64,000 nt of DNA from CAWEFA01 sp963851385. GTDB taxonomy: Bacteria > Bacteroidota > Bacteroidia > Bacteroidales > DTGW01. The translations under genes and the position numbers were made by a program. Where the stretch lies: contig CAWKPE010000015.1 of assembly GCA_963851385.1 (NCBI GenBank), forward strand, positions 186,001 through 250,000. The letters are read 5' to 3'. The notes below the pieces were generated by a model, which was not told the origin of the DNA, did no database searches, and saw only the letters and a list, made by a program, of their open reading frames with translations. Below are positions 19,475 to 30,657 of the stretch, one piece after another (the stretch's first letter is position 1; every line of letters begins with the position of its first letter).

Positions 19475-19669
19475 TAAAAAACACATTTAAGGTGGTTTTA
19501 AATGTAATAATTTTGTTGATATTCACTTTGTGGGACTTTGTGAAGTAGTTTGCGACCCTTTGTGTTACATAATATTATTGCCACTATATTTCACGAAGTG
19601 TATCACAAAGTATTACAAAGGAATAATTAGAAGTTTAATAGGTGCATAATTAATTCATTTTATTTTTTT

Positions 19670-20341
19670 ATGTTCAGATCATCATACATTAATCAAATAT
19701 TCAGGAAATATAATTTTTTCCTGTTACCATACTTGTTATTAATAGCAGGCTGTATACTGATGCTTTGTTCGTACAGTAAATCCGAAATACATATCTGGTC
19801 AAATACTCATAATACAGCTTTTCTCGATTTCTTTTTTGCAAAAATTACTTTTTTCGGCAATGGAATTTTCGTCATTGCTTTGTGTGTTCTTTATTTGTTC
19901 TATAGTTTTAGACATTCTATGTTGTTATTTGTCACTTTTGCAATATCCGGAATTTTTGTCCAAGTCGTAAAAAGATTCATATTGCCAGGAATGCCACGTC
20001 CCAATATTTATTTTAAAGATATTTATAATCTTCATTTCGTAAAAGGAGTGCAGATTTTACATAGTTTTAGTTTTCCTTCTGGACATTCTGCAACTGCATT
20101 TGCACTATTTTTAAGCCTGACTTTTATCACTAAAAATAAAATTTTGCAATTTTTATTTTTTATAATGGCTTGCCTTGTAGCCTATTCAAGAATATATCTT
20201 TCACAACATTTTCTTATTGACGCAGTCGCAGGTTCTCTAATAGGAGTATTTACCGTCTTGCTATACTATTATTTTCATCAGCGAATTAAAGGCGAATGGA
20301 TGGAAAAGTCTTTACTGAATTTAATGAAAAAAGCTAATTGA
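19670..20341 (+). CDS. PAP2-superfamily membrane phosphatase
   Basis: A 223-residue integral membrane protein with about six hydrophobic segments and the three PAP2 motifs in order: KRFILPGMPRP (K-x6/7-RP, about 102-112), FPSGHSATAF (about 138-147) and SRIYLSQHFLIDAVAG (SR-x5-H-x3-D, about 176-191). It should dephosphorylate a lipid phosphate such as undecaprenyl pyrophosphate or a phosphatidate; the substrate cannot be assigned. The catalytic His, Arg and Asp are all present. Confidence 0.85.
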   Translation: MFRSSYINQIFRKYNFFLLPYLLLIAGCILMLCSYSKSEIHIWSNTHNTAFLDFFFAKITFFGNGIFVIALCVLYLFYSFRHSMLLFVTFAISGIFVQVVKRFILPGMPRPNIYFKDIYNLHFVKGVQILHSFSFPSGHSATAFALFLSLTFITKNKILQFLFFIMACLVAYSRIYLSQHFLIDAVAGSLIGVFTVLLYYYFHQRIKGEWMEKSLLNLMKKAN

Positions 20342-20666
20342 GTTCAGAACAAAGATTGAAGAATTTTGATTTCAGAAGTACATTTCATTTCCATTCCCAT
20401 TTTCACTATTCTCATATTCGCATTTGCATATTTACAAATCTTCAAATTTGCAAATTGTTTTCTGTCGCAACTCCACAATTCACAACTTCGCGCTTCTCAT
20501 TGTCTACATGACACATTTTCACATTATCAATTTGTTTAAGTTAAAAATATGTTTTCATTAATATTATAACCATCACAATTAGTTATTGTTTTAAAAGAAT
20601 AGACCAATAATTTGTTATTTTTATGCCCACGAAAAATTAAATTTAATAACTAAACACAATTACATT
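20342..20666. other. intergenic, degenerate repeat words
   Basis: No gene is visible. Positions about 20400-20460 hold a pseudo-periodic stretch of words such as ATTCGCATTTGCATATTTAC and CAAATTTGCAAATTG, similar in style to the intergenic words near mce. A TATTTTTA box near 20615 could be the symporter promoter. Confidence 0.35.
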
Positions 20667-22585
20667 ATGCAGCTTCATTATATTGACATTGCAATTATTT
20701 TACTTTACCTGATAACAACTATTTTTATCGGGTATTATGTTTCTAATCGTGCATCGAAAGACCTCAATTCTTATTTTTTGGGTGGAAATTCGCTACCATG
20801 GTATTATCTGGGCGTTTCGAACGCTTCGGGTATGTTTGATATTGCCGGTACGATGCTATTGGTTTATTGGCTTTTTGTATATGGGCTGAAAAGCGTTTGG
20901 ATTCCCTGGGTATGGCCTGTATTCAATCAGATTTTTTTAATGGTTTACTTGTCAGTTTGGTTACGAAGGTCAAATGTAATGACAGGTGCGGAGTGGATAA
21001 GGACACGATTTGGAAATGATCGCGGAGCTAATCTTTCGCACGTTATCGTTGTGATATTTGCATTGGTGAGTGTTATCGGATTTTTATCGTATGGATTCAA
21101 AGGTATAGGTAAGTTCGCTACATCTTTCTTACCGGCATTGGTTTCTAACCCTGCTACATTGGCCGCACATCCGCAAATTAATGCAAACTTATGGGCATTG
21201 ATTTTAATGGGAATAACAACTTTTTATGTGGTAAAAGGAGGTATGTTTAGTGTGGTTATAACAGAAGTGATTCAGTATTTAATTCTTACAATTTCTGCAA
21301 TTGCAATAGGAATAATTGCAATGATAAAAGTTGCTCCGGGCACTTTAGCACATTTTATTCCGGCAGGATGGGAAAATATTTTCTTTGGACATGGCGTTGG
21401 TATTGACTGGACCAGCAAAATACCTTCATTGAATGAATGGATTGTAAATGACGGCTACTCATTTTTCTCGCTTTTCTTTATGATGATGCTCTTCAAAGGA
21501 ATTTTTGTCAGTGCGGCAGGACCAGCGCCTAATTATGATATGCAACGAATTCTATCAACCCGAAGCCCTAAAGAAGCTGCAAAAATGAGTTCTTTGGTTA
21601 GTGTTGTTTTAAATCCTTTCCGTTATTTTATGGTAGCAGGTTTGACAGTACTTGCTCTTGTCAATTTCAGCGATGTATTTAACAATATTCCCGCAGGAAC
21701 TAAACCCGATTTTGAAACATTGTTGCCCCAGGTATTAGCAAAGTTTGTTCCGATAGGTCTTTTAGGTTTTCTCATGGCCGGATTGATAGCTGCTTTCATG
21801 AGTAATTTTGCAGCTACTGTAAATGCAGCTCCTGCCTATATAATCAATGATATTTATAAGAGATATATTAATCCAAATGCATGCTCCTAAAAAATATGTC
21901 TATTTGAGTTATATCGCTTCAATTGCAGTTGTTATCGTTGGCATTGCAATGGGATTTGTCGTAGATAAAATTAATGAAATAATGCTCTGGATTACTTCAG
22001 CACTTTGGGGTGGCTACACTGCATCAAACGTTCTAAAATGGTACTGGTGGCGTTTTAATGGTTTTGGATATTTCTGGGGAATGGTTGCAGGAATATTTTC
22101 TGCAATTCTATTATCCGGTTTGCTCATGCTGAACGGATATTTTATAGCTAACCAAATTCACGTATATTGGTTGAGTTCTTTTTCACATTTTATTTCCGAT
22201 TGGCCTCTGCCAAATAATCCAAATATGAATGCCTTTCCATTTATTTTTATTTTATCAATTATTGGCTGTATAGTCGCAACCTTCTTGACAAAACCTGAAG
22301 AATCGGAAACCCTAAAGAAGTTTTACAAAACTGTCAGACCGTGGGGTTTCTGGAAACCAGTTCATGACCATGGTAATAGCCGAAAATCCTGATTTTAAGA
22401 AAAACACAAATTTCAAGCGTGACATGTTTAATGTTGTAATAGGAATAATCTGGCAGGTTTCGCTTGTTGCATTGCCAATTTATTTAGTTATGAGAATGAA
22501 AATGAATTTTATTTCCTGTATCGGTATTCTGGTAATTACATCATTAATTTTGTACAAGACATGGTATAAAAAACTTGAAGACTAA
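20667..22585 (+). CDS. sodium:solute symporter (SSS/SLC5 family), two frameshifts
   Basis: One transporter of about 638 residues broken into three frames at about 21882-21890 and 22364-22391, each needing a single base removed. The N-terminal part has the family start (YYVSNRASKDLNSYFLGGNSLPWYY; quoted as YFLGGNSLPWYYLGVSN), roughly thirteen hydrophobic segments and LLGFLMAGLIAAFMSNFAATVNAAPAY, a characteristic helix of sodium symporters. The middle frame (PKKYVYLSYIASIAVV) and last frame (DFKKNTNFKRDMFNVV) supply the remaining helices. At the first break the sequence GCATGC looks like a small local duplication. It is monocistronic; the substrate (sugar, inositol or similar) is unknown. Confidence 0.8.
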
Positions 22586-22762
22586 TAGAATAGTTTTCGA
22601 ATTAGAAAAAGTAAATTTACTTTATACATCTAAAGGCAGTTGAGTTCTATCAATTGCCTTTTTATTTTGTGTTTAATTTCTTGATAAAAAAATGTCAAAA
22701 TATTAATTCGAAAAAAATGTTAAACAATAAAGTCATTATTAAAAAAATCAAATCAAATAAAT

Positions 22763-22770
22763 TACTTTTG
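22763..22770 (+). promoter_or_regulatory. candidate -7 promoter element of the efflux operon
   Basis: TACTTTTG fits TAnnTTTG and lies 68-75 bases upstream of the TetR start. The copies of ATTCGAA at about 22704 and 22828 flank it and could be part of an operator, but in AT-rich DNA this is weak. Confidence 0.35.
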
Positions 22771-22837
22771 ACCCCTTAAACAAAAAAGTCAAATTGAATG
22801 TTAATATAAAATTATTATATTTTTCAATTCGAATATT

Positions 22838-23461
22838 ATGGTTTATTTAACTCATAGCGGGGAGAACATTGAAAAACATGATACCATTCTTCAGATAGCT
22901 CAGAAAAGATTTGGTTTGTATGGATTTGAGAAAACATCTATGAAAGAAATAGCTTCTGATTTGGGAATGTCTAAAGGTTCGTTGTATTATTATTTTCCCG
23001 ATAAAGAACATTTATATAAAGCAATTGTTGAAAAAGAACAGAAAGAGTTTTTCGATGTTTTGGACGAAAAAATTAGTTGCATTGATGATCCTGGAGAAAT
23101 GCTAAGAGAATATGTGCAAATAAGGTTTAAATACTTTAAGTCATTGCTTAACCTTAGCCGTTTCCGTGTTGAAGAATTTGCAGGAATTAAATCCATTATG
23201 AAAAATTCTATACAGCAATTCAAAGAAAGTGAAATGGATTTTATCCGGAATATTTTTAAGAATGGTTCTAAAAATGGTATTTTTCAAATAAAAAATATAA
23301 ATAAAACAGCAGCTCTTTATCTGGATTTATTGCTTGGTTTGCGTTTCGTAGTCATTAGTAATAAAAAGACTTTTTATCTGGATCAGGAAGAATATGATGC
23401 GCTTGAAGAAAAAGCTACAGATTTTACTGAGATATTTATTAAAGGATTAAAGTTAAATTAA
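22838..23461 (+). CDS. TetR/AcrR-family transcriptional regulator
   Basis: A 207-residue repressor-type protein. Residues about 15-65 form the DNA-binding helix-turn-helix: TSMKEIASDLGMSKGSLYYY (about 31-50), ending in FPDKEHLYKAIVEKE, very typical of TetR. The remaining 140 residues are the helical ligand-binding domain. It is the first gene of a four-gene run with an HlyD-type fusion protein, a 14-helix MFS pump and a TolC-like channel, and probably represses that run in response to a toxic compound. Confidence 0.9.
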   Translation: MVYLTHSGENIEKHDTILQIAQKRFGLYGFEKTSMKEIASDLGMSKGSLYYYFPDKEHLYKAIVEKEQKEFFDVLDEKISCIDDPGEMLREYVQIRFKYFKSLLNLSRFRVEEFAGIKSIMKNSIQQFKESEMDFIRNIFKNGSKNGIFQIKNINKTAALYLDLLLGLRFVVISNKKTFYLDQEEYDALEEKATDFTEIFIKGLKLN

Positions 23462-23494
23462 ATAATAGTATTTATAAAAAAGAAAAAACTGATT

Positions 23495-24517
23495 ATGGAG
23501 AATAATGACAAACCTTTAGATGAGAAGAAAAACGGAATAAAAAGGTACATTCCTTTAATTGCAATAATTCTTGTTGTTTTGATTGCCGGAATATTATGGT
23601 ACAGGCAGTACTCAAAGTATATATATACAGATGATGCATATATTGATTCTGATAATATATTTATGAGTTCTAAGATTCTTGGCCGGATAGCCCGTCTTTA
23701 TTATGAAGAAGGTGATACCGTAAGGAAAGGTAAATTACTTGTTGAATTGGATAGTTCTGATTTGGTAGCCCAGAAAAAGCAAAGCATGGCTATAAGGGAT
23801 CAGGCATTTGCTAATCAGTTGCAGTCACAGGCAAAATATCAATATGACCTTGAAAACGTCAAATTGCAGGAAATAAATTTACAAAAAGCTCAAGATGATT
23901 ATGACAGGGCAAAGACCCAGTATTCAGGTGAGGTAATTACAAAAGAAGCTTTTGATCATATTCAAAAATCGTATGAGTCATCAGAAACACAATTGGATGC
24001 GGCCAAAATACAGATGAATGTTTCCAAGGCTCAGATTAACACTTCTTCGGCAGCTGTTGCAAGTGCTAATGCAACTATTGGAGTGATTTCAACTCAAATC
24101 AATAATACACGGATATATTCACCGGTTGATGGAGTTATTGCTAAACGTTGGTGGTTAACTGGCGATATTGTACAGCCGGGGCAAGCAATATACACGATTA
24201 ACAATAATCATAAATTTTGGGTACTGGTATATCTTGAAGAAACTAAAATTTCTGATGTCCATATGGGACAAAAGGCAAAGTATACAATCGATGCCTTTCC
24301 CGGTGTAACATTTATTGGAAAAGTTATTTCAATTGGTTCCAACACGGCGTCACAATTTTCTTTAATTCCACCCAGCAATGCTTCCGGTAATTTTACTAAA
24401 GTAACGCAAAGGATACCGGTAAAAATTTCTATTGATAGTACAGAAGATAACGGGAATATTTCAAATTATAAAATTCTTTCCGGGATGTCGGTTGTTATAA
24501 AAATAATTAAAGAATAA
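23495..24517 (+). CDS. HlyD/EmrA-type membrane fusion protein
   Basis: A 340-residue periplasmic adaptor anchored by one N-terminal membrane helix (YIPLIAIILVVLIAGILWY, about 19-37). The biotinyl-lipoyl halves flank a long coiled coil: KILGRIARLYYEEGDTVRKG (about 61-80) and IYSPVDGVIAKRWWLTGDIV (about 208-227). This is the EmrA class that pairs with 14-helix MFS pumps. It begins 34 bases after the TetR stop and ends two bases before the pump gene, so translation is probably coupled. Confidence 0.9.
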   Translation: MENNDKPLDEKKNGIKRYIPLIAIILVVLIAGILWYRQYSKYIYTDDAYIDSDNIFMSSKILGRIARLYYEEGDTVRKGKLLVELDSSDLVAQKKQSMAIRDQAFANQLQSQAKYQYDLENVKLQEINLQKAQDDYDRAKTQYSGEVITKEAFDHIQKSYESSETQLDAAKIQMNVSKAQINTSSAAVASANATIGVISTQINNTRIYSPVDGVIAKRWWLTGDIVQPGQAIYTINNNHKFWVLVYLEETKISDVHMGQKAKYTIDAFPGVTFIGKVISIGSNTASQFSLIPPSNASGNFTKVTQRIPVKISIDSTEDNGNISNYKILSGMSVVIKIIKE

Positions 24518-24519
24518 AT

Positions 24520-26142
24520 ATGCGAAAAGTTACACCATCGCATAGAATTCGAAATTTCCTTAGAAACAGGGATTCAGCATATCACCCAAAAAGCAATACT
24601 TATAAATGGTGGTTGCTGGCCAATGTGATGATAGGAACTTTTATGGCCGTTCTTGATGCGACAATAGTGAATGTTGGCTTGCCTAAAATAATGGCTTCTT
24701 TCGGAGTGGGTATATCTAAAATTGAATGGGTTCTTACGGCCTATATGTTAGCAATGGCGGTTATGTTACCAACTGCAGCCTGGTTGGCAGACAGATTTGG
24801 CTTCAAACGGATGTATTTCTGGGGTTTGCTTTTATTTACTTTTGGATCTTTCCTTTGTGGGATGTCTCATGATGAAAATATGCTTATCTTTTCCAGGATT
24901 ATTCAAGGATTTGGTGCAGGAGCAATACAGCCGATTGGAATGGCAATTATTACCCGTGAATTTCCTCCGCATCAAAGAGGGATCGCCTTGGGTTTCTGGT
25001 CAATCTCATCTGCTGCTTCTGTTTCGTTTGGTCCCCTTTTAGGAGGATTCCTGGTCGACAATTTCAACTGGCAATTAATATTTGACGTCAACGTTCCAGT
25101 TGGTATAATCGGATTGTTTGCAACAATCATAATTCAAAGAGAATATATTAGTGATGTAATTAAGAAATTCGATCTGATTGGATTCATCTCTGCTATTATA
25201 TTTTTGCCTTTACTCTTATATGCATTGGTGGAAGGAAATGCTGCAACAAATGCAGCAGGCTGGTCGGCACCATATGTTTTAGCATGTTTCGGAATATCAG
25301 CGATAGCGCTTGCTGTATTTATAACAGCTGAGCTGACGGTAAAGGATCCTTTAATGGATTTAAGGCTTTTGTCAAATCATAACTTTGGTATAGCTAATAT
25401 GATAATGTTTATTTTTGGTGTAGGTATGTTTGGAAGTACATTCCTTTTGCCATTATACCTTCAAAATTCTCTTGGTTATACTGCTATTCAGGCCGGAGCA
25501 GTTTTTTTGCCTGTTGGAATAATCCAGGGAACAATGGCCCCGATATCCGGTTTAGTGGGAGATAAGATACACCCCAAGATACCAATTGTTCTAGGAATCT
25601 TGTTGCTCGGTTTTAGTTTCTACCTGAACACTTCATTTTCATTTCTTACTGAACACAAATATGTCATGTCAATATTATATATCAGGGGTTTTGCCATGGG
25701 AATATTATTTGCGCCGCTTAGTTCCATTTCATTATCTGAAATTTCAAGAAAGAATATGGCACAGGCATCAGGACTATTCAATATAATAAGACAACTGGGA
25801 GGTAGTTTCGGTGTAGCAATTCTGGCTACCATTTTAACTGCCAGGGTAAATTTTCATACCCAATTGTACGGACAATCCATAGTACAGAACTCTCCGGAAT
25901 ATAAAAATGTTGTCATGAATCTGACAAACCATATTGTTCAAAGTACAGGCAACTCATTATCAAATGCTACTACACAAAGTGCTGGAATTATTGCATCACA
26001 GGTTAACAAAGAAGCATTTATCCAAAGTATAGATGACGATTTTTTGGTTGCATCAATTATTACAGTTTTAGGAGTTATACCTGTATTGCTGCTTCATGCA
26101 AGGAAAAAAAATACAACTTCAAAACAAGTTATACATGAATAA
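24520..26142 (+). CDS. EmrB/QacA-type MFS drug exporter (DHA2, 14 helices)
   Basis: A 540-residue inner-membrane drug:proton antiporter. The signature motifs are LDATIVNVGLPKIMASF (motif D1, about 43-59), WLADRFGFKRMYFWGL (motif A, about 88-103), RIIQGFGAGAIQPIG (motif B) and GPLLGGFL (motif C, about 171-178). Fourteen hydrophobic segments are consistent with the DHA2 family. With the EmrA-like adaptor before it and the TolC-like channel after it, the pump should span both membranes. Substrates are not predictable from sequence. Confidence 0.92.
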   Translation: MRKVTPSHRIRNFLRNRDSAYHPKSNTYKWWLLANVMIGTFMAVLDATIVNVGLPKIMASFGVGISKIEWVLTAYMLAMAVMLPTAAWLADRFGFKRMYFWGLLLFTFGSFLCGMSHDENMLIFSRIIQGFGAGAIQPIGMAIITREFPPHQRGIALGFWSISSAASVSFGPLLGGFLVDNFNWQLIFDVNVPVGIIGLFATIIIQREYISDVIKKFDLIGFISAIIFLPLLLYALVEGNAATNAAGWSAPYVLACFGISAIALAVFITAELTVKDPLMDLRLLSNHNFGIANMIMFIFGVGMFGSTFLLPLYLQNSLGYTAIQAGAVFLPVGIIQGTMAPISGLVGDKIHPKIPIVLGILLLGFSFYLNTSFSFLTEHKYVMSILYIRGFAMGILFAPLSSISLSEISRKNMAQASGLFNIIRQLGGSFGVAILATILTARVNFHTQLYGQSIVQNSPEYKNVVMNLTNHIVQSTGNSLSNATTQSAGIIASQVNKEAFIQSIDDDFLVASIITVLGVIPVLLLHARKKNTTSKQVIHE

Positions 26143-26158
26143 TAATAGAAAAATTAAA

Positions 26159-27541
26159 ATGAAAATTAGAAATAAAAGACTTGAAATAAAACAGTTCAAA
26201 TTTGTTAAAAAATCATTGGTGTTTTTTATTTGCACTTTTTGCGTTTTACATCTTGAAGGGCAAACGATTCAAACCAGCCAAAATATACAAAGTACAAATG
26301 ATTCATTATCATTGGATCAGATTATTAAAAATGTGATGCAAAACCATCCTTCGGTGAAAGAAGAAGAAGAAGCTCTTAATGCTGCAGATGCTAAGATTAA
26401 CATTGCTAAGGCCGGTTACTTGCCTTATATAGATGCGACAGGATCATTTACCAGAATTGGTCCTCCTCCAGTTATATCGTTTGAAGGAATGAAATTTCAA
26501 ATGGCTCCTGATAACATTTGTAGTACCAGCATAAATTATGATCAAAATATATATGATTTTGGCAGAACAAGTAGGGATATAACTTTGCAAAAAGAAAATA
26601 AAAATCTGGTTCAAGCCTCACTTGAACAGGTAAAACAGTCAATGTCTTTGCTTGTAACTAATACATTCTTTTCATTGGTTTATTTACAGGATGCTATTAT
26701 TATAAATAACGATCAACTAAAAACTCTGAAAGAACACCTTGATTTTATTGTTAAGAAGAAAGAAACTGGTTCAGCTACAGAATATGAAGTTCTTTCAACG
26801 CAGGTTAAAATATCAAATGTTGAAAGTCAAAAAATTGATCTTGAAGCATCCCGATTGACGATGGTTTCAGTAATTAATTCACTTCTCGGGCAACCGGAAA
26901 CAAATTCGGTAGTGGTAAAAAAAGAGCTAACTACAAATCAACCGCAAATAAATGCAGATTCTTTGGTATCTTATGCATTTAACAACAGGGATGAAATAAA
27001 AATAGCAGATGAAAAGGCAAAAATTGCAAATCTTACTTACCGGTTTATTCAGGCACAATATAATCCAATGTTTGAATTTTACGCTACAGGTGGCTGGAAA
27101 AATGGATATATGAAAAATGGTCATACTTCTGATTTATATATAATGACAGCTAATTATTCGGCAGGAATAGGTCTGTCAATACCAATTTTTAATGCTACCA
27201 GAACCAGAAACAATTTGCATTTGACCAGGTCGCAAATTCAATCTGCAGATTATGAACTTGAAGTCGCTAAACGAAATATTACAAATGAAGTAGTGCAAGC
27301 TAAAGCAAATGTAGCAGCTTCAGAAGAAAAAATTAAGCAATTTGAATTACAATTATCTCAAGCAAAAAAAGCACTGTCACTTGCTGAAACAAGCTATAAA
27401 TCCGGCGTAATAACCAACCTTGATTTGATGGATGCTACAACGGCCGTTTCAGAAAGCCAGCTATCTTTATTAAAAGCACAAATTGACAACGTTGTAAATT
27501 TTTATAAACTTAAAGCAGCGTTAGGAGAGAAGCTTTACTAA
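26159..27541 (+). CDS. TolC-family outer-membrane efflux protein
   Basis: A 460-residue outer-membrane channel subunit. ATG at 26159 is chosen because it gives a signal sequence (KKSLVFFICTFCVLHLEGQ); ATG at 26135 is an alternative that overlaps the pump gene. Two repeated OEP halves are visible: SLDQIIKNVMQNHPSVKEEE and ADAKINIAKAGYLPYIDATG in the first, and QIQSADYELEVAKRNITNEV with SLAETSYKSGVITNLDLMDA in the second, as in TolC-like trimers. It completes the tripartite efflux system. Confidence 0.9.
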   Translation: MKIRNKRLEIKQFKFVKKSLVFFICTFCVLHLEGQTIQTSQNIQSTNDSLSLDQIIKNVMQNHPSVKEEEEALNAADAKINIAKAGYLPYIDATGSFTRIGPPPVISFEGMKFQMAPDNICSTSINYDQNIYDFGRTSRDITLQKENKNLVQASLEQVKQSMSLLVTNTFFSLVYLQDAIIINNDQLKTLKEHLDFIVKKKETGSATEYEVLSTQVKISNVESQKIDLEASRLTMVSVINSLLGQPETNSVVVKKELTTNQPQINADSLVSYAFNNRDEIKIADEKAKIANLTYRFIQAQYNPMFEFYATGGWKNGYMKNGHTSDLYIMTANYSAGIGLSIPIFNATRTRNNLHLTRSQIQSADYELEVAKRNITNEVVQAKANVAASEEKIKQFELQLSQAKKALSLAETSYKSGVITNLDLMDATTAVSESQLSLLKAQIDNVVNFYKLKAALGEKLY

Positions 27542-27843
27542 ATTTATATAATATACGAAAAAAAGACGTCTTCATTTGTAATTAACGGCATTGAAAACCT
27601 AGCACCAATTCATCAAATGAAAGGATTGTTTATCGACAAAAAATAGATATTTCAATCCTGCCAATTCAGAAAACTGCATTTACTTTCCTGCTGATAATCC
27701 ATCCGGGATGAATAATATTTGTATGAATATTGGATATGGAAACCATGAATTTTATTGTGAAAATGAAAAAAGAAATGTAAATTGGAATATTGAACTTATT
27801 CATAGCATTTGGAATATTTAAAATATATCTTAAAATATTTTAT
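27542..27843. other. intergenic, one short open stretch
   Basis: No convincing gene. An open frame of about 55 codons without a start (about 27614-27781) reads ENCIYFPADNPSGMNNIC and GYGNHEFYCENEKRNVNWN; it might be a gene fragment but matches nothing I recognise. Confidence 0.3.
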
Positions 27844-30301
27844 ATGTCTTTCAGCAGATTACCAGCAAAAATTTTATTTGTTATTGCCTTAGCAAATTTG
27901 TCATTACCAGTATGTTCCCAAAGCCATGTAATCCTGGATAGCTTAAATGGTTTGTATAAAAAGACATCATGTGATACGACAAAAATATTATTATTGTCAG
28001 AAATTGCTAATGAATACAACAATTTGCTTGAACCAAACACTGATAATTTTAATTCGGCTTTGGAATATGCAAGAAAGGGATATTATTGGGCCAATTTGAT
28101 TAAATTTCAAAAAGGTATTATTAGAAATGAATTACAAATGTTTATTTCAAAATGGAATTCAGAAAATGATACTTTAGATATTGAACAAAAATTAGAAAAA
28201 ATATTAAAAGAAAGTGAAAAAATAAATGATATTAGAAATGAAATGTATTGTTACAATGCCCTTATTTATTTTTTACATTTTAATAATGATACAGCAGAAG
28301 CAACATCAATTTTTCAAAAAGCATTAAACCTATCCTTGATAAAAGATGAAAAATATGCACCTGAAATTTTAGATGCTTTTGCATTTGCAGAAATAGATTG
28401 GGAAAATCGAAGTTTGGCAAAAGAACTACTAGACAGGGCTATTATTATTTCTTTAAAATATAATGACTATTTAAGTCAATCAATATTATCAAAATTATTC
28501 ATTAATTACTCTACATTATTGTCTTTCAAAGATAATGCAAAAGCTTTGATATATGTGCTAAAAGCAAATGAGATAGATGAAAAATTAAAAGATGCAACTT
28601 TATTAAATATGAATAATTATTTAATAAGAGAAATTTATAATGCAATTGGAGATTATGATAATAGTTTGAAATATACTTATCGCTATCTAAAATCTATTAA
28701 AGATACAACATCAGCTAATTATTTTAGTGAAATTCTTTCTATTGGATGGTTACAATATCTTACAAAAGATTATTCTAATGCATATAATAACACTAAAAAA
28801 GCAATGTTGTTCTATTCAAAGTATAGCAACTCAAATTGGATAGACAAAATTAATTATGCTATCTGCTTAAGTAATTACGGGATAATAAATCTAAAATTAG
28901 GCAAAATTAATGAAGCATTAAATTGCGCCTTTGAATCAGAGAATAAATTAGAGCAAATTAAGGGAATTAATGAAACTGTATATTTGGATAATTCAACCCC
29001 GAATTTCTTTGTCATGGCCTCCGTTTATGGTCAGTTAGGAAAAATCAACTTAAGCAATCTTTATGCAAATAAAACTTTAGAAGAAACCCGGAAAATATCT
29101 GATAAAACGCTTTTACCCGATATCTATTTATTGTATTATAAAAATTACAAAAGTCTTAATGATTTTCCAAAAGCACTTTCATATTATGAAAAGGCAATTC
29201 ATGTCAAAGATAGTATCAATGAAATTGAAAAAATAAATCATATCAACAGTATATTATCAGAATCGGAAGCAAAAAAGAAAAATGCAGAAATACTGTTAGC
29301 TTCCAAAGAAAAGAAAATTGCAGTTGAAAAAAGCAGGGTTCAACGCTTATACACAATTTTATTTGGTAGTGGTTTTATGTTGGTTTTGTTGCTTTCCCTC
29401 GTTTCAATCCTTAGTTACAGGCTTCAGAAAAAATCGAATAAATTGTTAAATATCCAAAAAGATCAAATAACCGAACGCAACGAAGAACTAATTCAGTTAA
29501 ATGAAGAAATAGCGTCTCAACGTGATAAGTTATACATCCAAAATAAGAATATTACTGACAGTATTGAATATGCCCGATTTATTCAACAGGCATTATTAAC
29601 GAGTCACGAAATTATGGATAATTGTAACATACAAAATTTTATTCTATTCAAACCGAAAGATATTATTAGCGGTGATTTCTATTGGTTTAGACAACTCAAA
29701 AATTTCCTTTACTTCGCCGCTGCCGATTGCACCGGGCACGGAGTGCCGGGAGCATTCATGAGTGTGTTGGGCATTTCACTGCTTAATGAAATTGTAAGCA
29801 AGAGAGACTTGAACCCAACTGCACTGGTATTAAATGAACTTCGCAAAAGGCTTAAGAAGTCTTTAAAACAAAACAATTCCGAAACCATCTCGCATGATGG
29901 AATAGATATTTCTTTATGTTTGCTCGATTCTTGAAACAAAACAGCTTCAGTTTTCCGGGGCTTTTAACCCACTGTACTTGGTTCGAAATAATGAACTCTT
30001 GGAATATTCTGCAGACCATATGCCTGTTGGTGTGCATCCGAAAGACAATATTGATTTTACAAACCAGGAAATTCAACTTCAAACAGATGATTCGCTTTAT
30101 ATTTTTTCTGATGGCTATATTTCACAATTTGGGGGAGAAAAAGGCAAAAAATTTAGTATCAGTCAATATAAACAATTGTTAATTGAAATCAACAATCAAC
30201 CACTGGAAACACAAAAACAATTACTTGAAAAAAGACTTATTGCATGGCAGCGGGATTTTGAACAAATAGATGATATTTTAGTGGTTGGAATAAAAATATA
30301 A
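27844..30301 (+). CDS. TPR sensor with SpoIIE/PP2C phosphatase, frameshifted (copy 1)
   Basis: Signal peptide (MSFSRLPAKILFVIALANLS, ATG at 27844), a periplasmic tetratricopeptide array (about 50-490), one membrane helix (TILFGSGFMLVLLLSLVSIL, about 510-530), a short coiled coil and a C-terminal SpoIIE phosphatase. The catalytic motifs are FKPKDIISGDFYW, ADCTGHGVPGAFMSVLG (metal Asp) and FSDGYISQFGGE, ending DDILVVGIKI. The frame is broken at about 29930 (CTCGATTCTTGAAAC); one base removed rejoins it to the frame ending at 30301. The paralogue reads LLDFETKMLQFSG at the same place, so the broken read is LLD(F/S)ETKQLQFSG. These proteins dephosphorylate an anti-sigma antagonist or similar regulator; no such partner is adjacent. 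Confidence 0.8.
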
Positions 30302-30657
30302 AAATAATTCAGAAATACAAGCCAGTTTCACAATACGGTTTTACTTTTATTCAATTTTCAAAGCCCACTAGGTGGTTTTGGTCAGAGTAACCTGTGCAAT
30401 CCTTTATGAGCTCATAAAAGGATATCAATTCAGGTAATCCGACTCAGAAAATCTCCAAGAATTATTCAAGTGATAAATAGGATTTAAATTAAACAGGATA
30501 CGTTCGCTCAATAATGAAATATGATTTGATTTTAAAATGAGTAATACTTGCATGAATAATTTAAATAAATTAATTTAGAAACAAAGCAACATGGTTTTAA
30601 TCTCATAAGATTAAGATTAAATCAGATATGCAAAATATTGATTGATTCTGGCGGGAT
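30302..30657. other. intergenic, no feature seen
   Basis: About 356 bases between the two SpoIIE genes. It holds GAGCTCATAAAAGGAT near 30410 and other short inverted words but nothing I can call as a gene, RNA or terminator. Confidence 0.4.

Larger units (their letters stand above)
18780..19625. repeat. degenerate word-like intergenic repeats (two stretches flanking mce)
   Basis: The gaps at 18920-19003 and 19500-19625 contain iterated near-copies of short words: AACTTATAACTGCTGACTTA with ACTGAAAACTGTAAACTTTA in the first, and CACTTTGTGGGACTTTGTG, CCCTTTGTGTTAC and GTATCACAAAGTATTACAAA in the second. They are not coding. The span given also covers the mce gene. They look like a dispersed noncoding repeat family; only a genome-wide search could confirm. 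Confidence 0.35.

Noticed and set aside
22685..22840. TetR operator from ATTCGAA copies
   Set aside because: The copies are short, unevenly spaced and expected in AT-rich DNA; not strong enough to call an operator.
29852..30182. Overlapping short frames on both strands at the SpoIIE break
   Set aside because: They are shadows of the broken SpoIIE domain.
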